Of a DNA stretch of 64,000 bases, positions 25,152-33,994 are shown in pieces (position 1 is the first letter of the stretch; the number at the start of each line of letters is the position of its first letter). The notes beneath the pieces are model-generated. The model was given only the letters and a program-made list of their open reading frames with translations. It did not search any database and had not been told where the DNA came from. Origin of the DNA: Tetracladium setigerum. Taxonomy: Eukaryota; Ascomycota; Leotiomycetes; Helotiales. The DNA lies in the NCBI GenBank assembly GCA_031472005.1, contig PZJY01000006.1, positions 434,001 to 498,000 of the forward strand, in the 5' to 3' direction. The position numbers and the translations under genes are program-made.

Positions 25152-26122
25152 CTAGTAGGACTGGGCGGTTATAACAGAGCCTCGGCTGTCTATAGTAGTA
25201 TTCGCGACGTAGTTAGAGGGGAATTGAAAGGACGAGCTGCTCGAATTTGCGTCTGCATAAGTCCTGTACAATGTCAGCAATAGCAAAGAGTGGTGTTTCC
25301 CCGAGCCATGGCACGCCAACAAGTTTCTTACGCACTCGATCGATGACCGCAGCGGGACAGTAGCCACGTCCCAGCGCCGGACAGTCTTATCCCTTGAGCC
25401 AGACACGATCTGCTTGCCGTCGGGGGAGAAGGCGACAGAGGTAATAGAATCAGTATGGCCCTCGAGAGCCGGCAGCAGCTGCCGTCCAGTAGCCGCGTCC
25501 CAGCGCCGGACAGTCGTATCCCAAGAGCCAGACACGATCTGCTTGCCGTCGAGGGAGAAGGCGATGGAGGTAATAGATTCAGTATGGCCCTCGAGAGCCG
25601 GCAGCAGCTGCTGTCCCGTAGTCACGTCCCAGCGCCGGATAATCTTATCCCACGAGCCAGATACAATATGCTTACCGTCGGGGGAGAAGGCGACTGATGT
25701 GACCCAGCCCGAGTGGCCTTTAAGCATCTGGAGTAAAGCGCCTGTCGCAGCGTCCCAGAGCCGCACCGTCTCATCGTTAGACCCAGACACGACCTGCTTG
25801 CCGTCGGGGAGAAGGCGACGGAGTTGACTGCACTAGTATGGCCCTCGAGGATTTGTAGCATCGCCTTCCAGTATGTTTCGACTCTAGGCTTTGTCTGGAT
25901 CCAAGGTGGAATACAGCTCTCGAACGCTTCTCGAACAATGCTCTTCTCTGGTGCGAAAACAAGAGCTGAACAATACGCTTGAAGAGGCGCTTGTTCAATC
26001 ATTAATCCGTTGGATACGGTAAAGCGCATAGCATCGTGTATAAATGCACTTAAATCAGATAATCTCACATTCCTCCGTCGGCCCCCCATTTCTAATTGTA
26101 ACCCACCCAGAGCAGGGATCAT
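25152..26122 (-). pseudogene. WD40-repeat remnant of a NACHT-WD40 (HET-E-like) protein
   Basis: From 26122 downwards comes a linker of the kind found between NACHT and WD40 domains (LSAFIHDAMRF, IEQAPLQAYCSALVFAPEKS). WD40 repeats with the GHTxxVxSVAFSPDGKxIVSGSxDxTVRxWD signature follow. Four units lie between about 25850 and 25360, mostly 129 bp apart. No NACHT P-loop precedes them. In the first unit the frame breaks at a G4 run (25806-25809) where two of the three sister units have G5 and the third has a one-base substitution, so one base is missing. The C-terminal 60 residues are Ser-rich and not WD40-like. Intact relatives are STAND-type signalling proteins of fungal non-self recognition. 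This copy lacks the NTPase and is frameshifted. Confidence 0.8.
25360..25860 (-). repeat. about 129-bp coding tandem repeat (WD40 units)
   Basis: The block TGCTTGCCGTC or a close variant begins at 25411, 25540, 25669 and 25795, giving periods of 129, 129 and 126 bp (43, 43 and 42 residues). Units are very similar at DNA level, as expected for recently duplicated or homogenised WD40 blades. Confidence 0.85.
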
Positions 26123-26190
26123 CTTTTAATGGCTTCTTAATTGTGAGAGGCATGAAGTAGCTCGGAAGCGATGTAGCTGCCATCTTGGGT

Positions 26191-26558
26191 GCTCACTTTT
26201 GCAACGGGAAGTTCCGAATTCAATTAATTTGGATCATCTCTGCCAGAAGCTGTTGGTTCGTTGTCGCCACGTCATAGCTGAAGTTTAGAACATTGCTCAC
26301 TTTTGCAACGGGAAGTTCCGAATTCAATTAATTTGGATCATCTCTACCAGAAGCTGTCGGTTCGTTGACGCCACGTCATAGCTGAATTTAGAACATTGCT
26401 CACTTTTACAACGGGAAGTTCCGAATTCAATTAATTTGGATCATCTCTACCAGAAGCTGTCAGTTCCTTGACGATACGTTATAGCTAAAGTCTAGAACAT
26501 TGCTCACCGACTTTTACAACGGGAGGTTCCCAATTTAATAAATCTGGATCATCTCCTT
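26191..26558. repeat. 104-bp noncoding tandem repeat, about 3.5 copies, between divergent starts
   Basis: Units begin with GCTCAC at 26191, 26295, 26398 and 26502 (periods 104, 103 and 104 bp). Each contains TTTTGCAACGGGAAGTTCC or a close variant, AATTTGGATCATCTC and GCCACGTCATAGCTGAA. Copies 1 and 2 are nearly identical; copy 3 and the partial copy 4 have diverged by a few substitutions. The array ends about 60 bp before the ATG at 26621 and starts just beyond a minus-strand ATG at 26183 (MAATSLPSYF...), so it fills the interval between two divergent starts. A promoter role is inferred from position only. Confidence 0.85.
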
Positions 26559-26620
26559 TCGATGACTTACACCTTTGCAGCTGAAGAAACCCTTATCTCT
26601 CTGTCTCTCTCATTCCAGCC

Positions 26621-27700
26621 ATGGAATCCTCCACCATCTCCTCGATAGTGATTGCCATCGTCGCTGCTCTCGTTTCTGTGCTTTCCCTCTTCTTCACATA
26701 TATCACAGCACGTCGCGCGGAGTCACGCTCCTCTCGTGCCCAATTAGATAGGGAGCTAAAGAAATACTCCCAGCCCCTTCTGGTTGCGGCATTCGATTTT
26801 CAAGATCGTCTCTTTGAGATCTTAGAGTATCCCATCACGGAGATGGCGATAACGCTACCAGAAGGCATAGAAGATCTCAAGATCTTCACGTGTTTCCGAC
26901 TTGCCCGATTCCTGGCGGCTGCGTGGATTCTGCGCGAGAAGACGTGCTATTTGTCAATGTATGGAACAAATAGAAAGAGAGATGTTTTCTCCAAAATCGC
27001 AAAGAAAGGGTCCTCTAGCAAGGGGCAATTGGATGAGGAGGTGAATGATCGACAAGAAAGAGATTCAGCTGCTGCGAGAGGACAGGCGGATTTACAGGGA
27101 CTTACAGACGAGAGCAAAATCAGAGATCTGCTTTATAAAATTGACGAGGAGTTGGACCGCAGGCGAGACGAAAATGGCGTGAACTATGGCGTCTTTCCCA
27201 GTGCTCGTCTGCTTATTGCTGAGAGGATGATCATAGGATCTGGGTCACCTAGCACGCAGGCCAAAAAGTATGATGAGGAAAAGGATGATGAGGAAAAAGA
27301 GAGCTCTGCTGTAGAACTCTCTGTGAGAAATTGGGATGCATTTCGTACAAACTGGGTGAAAGATTTCCGAGAGCCATGTAAATGGTTTTTAGAGTGGCTT
27401 GACGAGTATGTCGATGATCGAAAGCACGGGGAATTCGACTTTAGCGACGATGTCAGAGCCTACACACGGAGAAAGGACGACCATCTTAGGGTTTTACAGC
27501 ATTTGCTTGTTGATGTGGTGAAGTACTGCGATCTATGGGGACTGTACGACAGTACCGCGGGAGGGGCGTTCAGACACTGTGTAAAGGCATATTGGTGTGA
27601 TTGCTCGGAGTGTAATCCGCATCTGACTATTGACTATAGACGTCAGAGTAGGAAGGGAGATAGAGAGAGAGAGATGAAGAGGGTTAGCAGGCAAAGTTGA
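26621..27700 (+). CDS. single-pass membrane protein of unknown function, intact, intronless
   Basis: An uninterrupted frame of 359 codons. Residues about 7-29 form one strongly hydrophobic TM segment (SIVIAIVAALVSVLSLFFTY) followed by a basic ITARR stop-transfer. The rest is soluble and highly charged, with a segment YSQPLLVAAFDFQDRLFEIL at about residues 49-68, a Lys/Asp/Glu-rich insertion near residue 225 and a Cys-containing CDCSECNPH motif near residue 330. From memory, the TM plus YxxPLLxAAxDxQ layout recurs in uncharacterised fungal and bacterial proteins; I could not check this. It is one of only two apparently intact genes in the island, and its frame shows no RIP-like stops. Confidence 0.75.
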   Translation: MESSTISSIVIAIVAALVSVLSLFFTYITARRAESRSSRAQLDRELKKYSQPLLVAAFDFQDRLFEILEYPITEMAITLPEGIEDLKIFTCFRLARFLAAAWILREKTCYLSMYGTNRKRDVFSKIAKKGSSSKGQLDEEVNDRQERDSAAARGQADLQGLTDESKIRDLLYKIDEELDRRRDENGVNYGVFPSARLLIAERMIIGSGSPSTQAKKYDEEKDDEEKESSAVELSVRNWDAFRTNWVKDFREPCKWFLEWLDEYVDDRKHGEFDFSDDVRAYTRRKDDHLRVLQHLLVDVVKYCDLWGLYDSTAGGAFRHCVKAYWCDCSECNPHLTIDYRRQSRKGDREREMKRVSRQS

Positions 27701-30516
27701 TCGGCTCGGGTCAGGAACGATATTTGTGCTCTTGTATATCATGAGACGAAGTATAGCGTACTCAACAGTTGTGTTCTGGTATCTTGAATTCTCCCAGCAA
27801 TACAGACATTCCAGTTGTAAGAAAAGAGCATTCACCTCTGCACATCTGCGTAGAGCGCAGCCAACTTCATGCGATTCTCTTAGCATTACCTCGATCGAAT
27901 ACAATGCTTTGGCGTCAATGTAGCCTGACGATACGATGACCGATCTTGTTCTTGAGTTCACGGTCGTGTGAAGGGTCGAGTTGCAAAGGGTGGTTGGGAT
28001 GTGGATGATAACGAGGAGAAATTAAACTTCGAGGGTGTTTCACAGAGGAGGAGATCGTAGCCAACGTACAGGGCAGGGAGAAGACACCGGAATTGTCGAG
28101 TGTTCAAGGCCCAAGGCCCAAGGCCTTCGAGACGAAGTGAGCAAAGAATGGAATGGCTTGTCGATACACGCACTAGCGAGTTTTATTCCCAGCTCATTGA
28201 CACTGAACTCAAGAAATGTCGTGCTGCATAGCCTATTCCGCGCTTGTATTGAGGGCTGATAATCTAGAAATTCCTAAGGTCAAGTGATCGTCCGCTCACC
28301 GCCTATAATTGAGGGCACGAGTGTCAATCCACACTGATGGACACCCCACCACACCACTCGGATATCTAGCTCTCCTGCAGCCGATTTTGGCACCTTCGGT
28401 AAGTTTGAATCTTTAAATAGCAGGGCGACCACTATGGACTCCAGCTCAAGCATTTCTGTGCCTATTTTAGACGTAGACTCGGTATTTTGGCGCATAATTC
28501 ATTCACGTACACTGGGTCCCTTGATCCCCTATGGGGACGGGTAAGATGTAATTTTCTTGTTAGGGTTAAGAAGTGTCGTAATGGCCTAGAAATGGATTCA
28601 CAAGACTTCACGAATTGAAATGAAGATTCTCTACTGAAATGATGACAAAATCTTGATGCGCCAAGATAGATAAGCTTTGCGGCCCGTACCGCTTGACCCA
28701 TGTGGCGACAAGACAGTGGCATGAAATAATATCAATGCAAAGAATGCTTGAGCGCTATTTTACTTTTGCTCGAATGTCTTGTGGAAGAAAGTTCTGTGGG
28801 AGCGGGTAGATGAATTGCTAACTTTCCATTTGCTGCAGTTCTCGTACTCGGGGAACAAGTTACCATTTGCTCCATAGAGGGTGGCCATGATTGATGGTCG
28901 AGGGACCTGTAAGTCGTGATACGGCCAGTTTTCCGCACACGGAGAAAGAAGATTTAAGATAAGTGTTATAGTGTTTCTGGGACCGTTTGTTCATAGTCAT
29001 CTTGCTCTGGTCCGTGTATATTGTAGGGACTGTGTTATTGGAAAGACTTTCTAGCTTTTATTTGTAGTAGAATCTATATAATTATAACACGTGACATAAT
29101 GCGTCTATAACAGAAGAATTTTCCTGTTCGATTTAATCTTTTCTTATGTATTCTTGTTACTTTTGATAGAGAAGAGCTTGCAGGAAGCAACTCCTATATA
29201 AGTCACTAAGCTTTGTAACCTTTTACAATGTTGTTGAAGTTTCGAGTTCATTCCACTAACATTTTGAACTGCTTGGCTCTTATTGGTCACATGATACTCG
29301 CTTAGAACTGCCATTAAGGTGGGGCCCAGAATCTTCAAGCGAGTGCGGAGGGGAAGCCGATTCTGTAACCGACTGTACTGTCCGGTTGAAATTCGTCAAC
29401 AAAGCAAACATCTCTCGCCTCGGCAAGGAATTCCCCCAAAGAAAAAGAAAACTAGACCAAAAAGAGAGATATCTCGCGAAAGGAGTTGCGATTTGCAACA
29501 AAATCACGACTGAGACGAAAATTCGGTCGGTGTTGGAGATGAGATGTTTGGGTAGCGGGGATAGAGCTTGTTTGCTCAACATGGAACTTACTTGGAGCTG
29601 GGATGGTTTGGGTGTAGGGTTTTGGACAATGGAGTTGAGATGAAGATGACCAAATTTGTGAGAAATAATAATAGAATATTTGAGAAGGGACGAAGAGAGT
29701 TTTGATTTTGTTGTAACAGGACAGACGCATTCATAAGAAACAAATAAAAAGTAATTGCAATAGTTTGCAAGCTTTCGTGGTCACGTGTTTCAGGTGCCAA
29801 ACGTATACCTATAGCTGTCCGTGGTACGGACTTATAAGTCGGCGAGGCGATACTGACTTTATAAGTGAGCGATGCGACATGTAACAAAAAAATGGTTTGC
29901 GGTCACGTGTAGCTTACGTCAGGCTACGTACTACTACTGTACTCAAAGTGGTACGGAAGTGCGAGAACTGCGATGGAGATGCGACGTGCAACAAAAAATG
30001 GAGCATCCTGAGGTTATCTCCGACATCACCGATCAAAGGTCTTGGCGACAAGGGTGTCTCGCAGCGAATGGGAGATCTGGACTTACCCCACCAACAGCCA
30101 CCAAGACCTGACCTTCAATCTGTGTTGTTTGTTGGAGTTTTAATATTCTGTCGCGCTGGATAATCTATAGACGATATATTGCTGTATGCGACACTTAATG
30201 TGCACTACAAGTGCGAGAAATGTGATGTGTAATGAGGGAAAGTACGTAGCATACCGTTGACACTAGAATCCACTTTTTCCTGTTCTCTGAGATACCAAAG
30301 AAATCAGGGCATTGCGCTATACCCAACAGTAGAATTTAGTGAGCTTGCTTTTATTATATTCGCACTTGATTACCATCTATCGCGCCATAGAAATGTTGAT
30401 TTCCATTCGAATTTTGGACAGCTCGAAATAGCTTACAGGCTGAACGAAAGAACTATAAGTAATATAATTAAAACTCGCATCTTCGGAATCCCACATCACA
30501 GAAATGCCATCATTAT
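27701..30516. other. 2.8-kb stretch with no clear gene
   Basis: A minus-strand piece at 28745-28945 reads in one frame as a possible gene end (DLQVPRPSIMATLYGANGN ... KTFEQK then TAA) but has no recognised family or upstream exon. A 27-nt motif is repeated in degenerate form at about 29867-29893 and 29974-30000 (GCGACATGTAACAAAAAAATGG versus GCGACGTGCAACAAAAAATGG). A weaker relative lies near 30210. Otherwise only short frames are present. Confidence 0.35.
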
Positions 30517-31110
30517 TCAATAGCGGTTCATTCTACGTTGAACGACGATTTTGAGAATGAAAAGCATAGAGGCCGTGCCAAGCCCCCACCCACTACCGAG
30601 GATAGTCACACTTCCAATGACTTCTTCAGCACCACGGGATATATCTTCAGCTTCGACCAACTCCTGCTTATTTTCACGCAAATTTGTCGCATTAACCCAC
30701 TGAATAACATTCTTGCCACATTCACAGCAGACTTCAATAGTATCCTTCGGCCATACGTCCGGTTCCATGATTTGCAATCCTCATGTGGGCAGATCATGCC
30801 CCCAGCCCACGATTTCCAAGCTAGGTCTTCTAATCTGGGATTTATTGCTGGCTTATGCTCCACTGGTTCGATCCCTGGTTTGTTTGGAGTCGTAATCATA
30901 TCGATAGTAACTTGAGAGTCAACATCTGCTCTGGAGTTGCGAACATAGCGCCTCGTTTCAGTAGATTTCAGCACAGGCAAGTTGCCTCTCAAAATTTCTT
31001 TATCGAAGTACTCTTCCTACAAAGGCATCAGTCTCAAAGTGAGAATCCCTATTTCAGCCTTCAAAATGTCACGAGTATAATATTGTTTTAAGCCTCCGTG
31101 GAAAGATGTT
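30517..31110 (-). pseudogene. possible zinc-ribbon plus C-terminal TM protein fragment (TAG and one-base loss)
   Basis: Read from about 31110 down, a coding-like frame (TRDILKAEIGILTLRLMPL) meets a TAG near 31025, where Gln would fit, and continues as EEYFDKEILRGNLPVLKSTE. After CPHEDCK the frame breaks at an A3 run (minus strand; 30771-30773). With four A's it would read on into a second cysteine pair (VCCECGKNV). The C-terminus has a TM segment (TILGSGWGLGTASMLFILKI) and ends at 30517. Four cysteines in two pairs suggest a zinc ribbon. The piece lies directly after the stop of the patatin-subtilase gene on the same strand and could be a lost or alternative 3' part of it, but I found no splice that keeps frame. 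Confidence 0.45.
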
Positions 31111-31140
31111 GGATTAGATTAATATGTTTGAAGCTAAAAA

Positions 31141-33681
31141 TTACAGGTTCTGTATTCTATACGAAATGTCTCGCATTACATGATCTCTTCCTTTCGTATC
31201 ATTTATAAAAACCCACGGTTGCACGAACTGATATCCATTTGCCGCGTGATTCTGAGATTCAGATGACATTGCTTGGAAAATATTGCGCATTCCAGCATAG
31301 GTCCAAAGTCGTTCGCGCCGCTGGATCCTCCACGTTCCCGATTGACTTTGGCATAAAAGCTCCAGAACGAGCGCTGCAATGCCGGCCGCGATAGGCGTTG
31401 CTATCGATGTGCCTCTGAGTCTATCGCTGCCTCCTCCTGCTGAAATTTCAATTCCTTCTCCGAGAACTGAGAAGTTGTCTTCATTTCCAGCAGCGGGCGG
31501 ATTGTAATCCGATGGTTTGCCAGAGCCTTTGGCCGAGTGGATGCAAAGGACAACACGATTTCGCCCTGGGAATGCAAGACGACTGTTCCGTGAGCCTTCG
31601 TTCGATGCTGCTGCGAATAGTATTTTCTTCTTCTGGTAGGCGTAGTCCAACACGTTCAGAATCTCGTCGGATTCGTACCGGGATCCGAAGGACATACTGA
31701 TTATGTCGACATTCCAAACATCCACCGCACGTTTGATAGCCTAAAATTTCTAGTTAGTCGTTGCTTGGTCGTGAGGAAGAATGTTGAAACCTACGTCTGC
31801 GATGTGTGTCTTTTCATTATCCGTTGGTGTTCTTGAGGCAATAACTTTAGCAATATACAAATCAGCATTGGGTGCGACTTTGAAAAGTAAACCAGCAGCA
31901 TTGGTGCCGTGACCGACTTCGTCTTTCATTCCCACAGCAGAGCCGGTGAAGTCCTGTTGTTGTTTGATTTGTCTTTGGTGATTGGCGATACCCGGACTAT
32001 CCATGTTGATACCTGTATCCAAGATGGCAACTTTGACTTTCCTATCATTGGATCTCCTTTTTTGCCCCACAACCGCTTGTGTTCGATCCTTCAGGTCTTT
32101 GAACAACTGATCCGAGGCGGCATTCCTGAAAACATAAGATCAGCTTTGAATTGCATTATCTGGAGCATTATCTTACGTGTCGCTGTCACCTGCGGAGAAT
32201 GCCAAGGTCACAGCATCAAATCCAAATAATTGAATCGCGGAAGTTCCTTCAACAGGAGTTTGGTCGGCTGATTCAGTGAGCAAACTAGTCATAAACATAA
32301 TTGTGAATTCATACCTTCGTGTGAACTTCCTGGTTGGTCATCAAAGCGCGAGTGAGGTGTGTTATCCTGGCTGGATTTTGCTACTGCTGACTTAGCCTTG
32401 CGATTTTTGATGCAACATGCATCTAGTAGCTAGAAATAGCAATTATAGTGATTGTAGAGAACACTTACATGAAGTAAAAATAGATTGCACGCGATTTGCG
32501 TTCAACTGACTCACAGTAGTATCATTGCTAAATTCTATTAGTTATATGTGCAGCAAGTTTTATTCTGGGGGACCTACAAGTTTTCCAGGTAACTAGCACA
32601 CATAACGAAACTTTCATCATCTTGTTGACCGTAAGCACCAGCGGTAGTACAAACGTCGGAAGCACGGTGCCAGTCCCGCATTGATATGTCCGCAAGGCCA
32701 TCTCGAACGTTAAAACGAAAATACTTGACCCCCAGCATCTCAGCATCTCGAGTGAGACCGTTATGAACCCGTTCAAATTCCGTAGCCATCTCAGTTAAAA
32801 TGGAAAGGAACTGTATAAGCCCAGAAACCCCCAAGATTCCTGTATGGCGGATTTCCTTATCAAGGCGAGTTGATGGGCGAAATCCGGTCCCGATGCTCAC
32901 GATACATTTGATTGCTGAGAGCTGCCAAACCTGTACGGCCTCGTCAAGCCCTTCTTTAGCGGGGTTGCCGTAACCAATTCCGGCTGAAATATGGGGTGTA
33001 GGAGGGTCACCAAACTCCGCAGCAACATAAACAGTTGGCATTGCCATGGTGGCGATAGCAGCCTGCCAAATAGTGCATGTTGTCGCAACCGGATCTGAGC
33101 GAGAACTATACGACCGAAGTCGAACAGGGAGTCGAAAATCTCGAGGGTTCATACTAAGCACCATCGTCCTACAGCCATTTCCAGGTGGGGCAGAAAACAA
33201 TTCTTCCTCCTCAAAGCCAAAGCTACGAAGTGATTGCTTCACCGCATCTCGGAGTGCGAAGTTATTTTTTTCCAGATTCCTACCAAAGATTGAGAACCCT
33301 GATTTAACAGGCTCAAGTGTCGGGCCTAGACATAATAGCCATTCCTTGCATTCGGCAACGGTCTGCGAAGTCTTTGAGTAAGATCAAATATGAAGGATTG
33401 GTTCAGCTTACCAGTCCAAGTCTACCTAGCAAAATGGCGACCAGCCCACCCCAGCCAGATCCACAGATCAAGTCGAAGTGAAGAGAGGGTCTACATCCCT
33501 GCTTTTGACAAGATGCTTGACAGCAGTTGATGCGAATTATTAGACAATTAAGAATCTCGACGGCTGACAAGACTCGAACGCCGCCATCATCTAAGCAGAG
33601 AATTCGAGCGTTGCTGCCCAAACGATTATCCTGAAGCCATCAGTATCAGATATTTGAAACAAATTCAATTTTACTGACCAT
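31141..33681 (-). CDS. patatin-like pseudoenzyme domain fused to subtilisin-like (S8) protease
   Basis: Eight exons on the minus strand: 33679-33681 (the ATG alone), 33412-33630, 32578-33362, 32469-32527, 32315-32422, 32177-32267, 31795-32125 and 31141-31740. All introns are GT-AG, 46-54 nt, and sum to a 731-residue frame without a break. Residues 1 to about 340 are patatin-like (ILCLDDGGVR oxyanion loop, LVAILLGRLGL). The nucleophile motif, usually GTSTGG, is GSGWGG, and the catalytic DGG is SAG in HISAGIGYGNPA, so both dyad residues are missing. Residues about 435-640 are a subtilase with a full triad: VAILDTGIN (Asp), GHGTNAAG (His) and GTSIATPIAAG (Ser). No signal peptide is visible, so it is probably intracellular. 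Patatin and subtilase modules both occur as effector domains of fungal NLR-like proteins; here they are joined without an NTPase. Confidence 0.85.
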
Positions 33682-33994
33682 TCTGCTGACAATGGTAGGA
33701 GCAGTTGAGCTGATATCTGGGGGATATGAGAATGAAGGGGATGTTTAGGCGGGGTCAAGACAGACTTAGGCAGGAGCCCTACCTATGTCATGTGATACTC
33801 CTAGATACGCCAATTTATTATGCACGTCGAATACTGGATGTATCATTCTAAGTGACATGGATCTCTCACTTAAACCAGAATGACGTGGGACGTACTGAAA
33901 AAAGTGAGCGGCGCGCGGTTGATATGATAAATTCCCTCTAATCGAGAGGGGTTTTCAGGTTACATTCTGTACCCTGTAGTTGCGGGATTATAAT
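33682..33994. other. intergenic, 313 bp
   Basis: Between the start of the patatin-subtilase gene and the stop of the acyl-CoA dehydrogenase, both minus strand. Contains the promoter of the former. A short inverted repeat CCCTCTAATCGAGAGGG lies near 33935-33951. Confidence 0.5.

Noticed and set aside
30858..30880. GGTTCGATCCC, resembling a tRNA T-arm
   Set aside because: It lies inside the minus-strand coding-like zinc-ribbon fragment and has no D-arm or acceptor stem upstream.
33931..33955. Short inverted repeat CCCTCTAATCGAGAGGG as a terminator
   Set aside because: Eukaryotic genes do not use rho-independent hairpins; likely chance.
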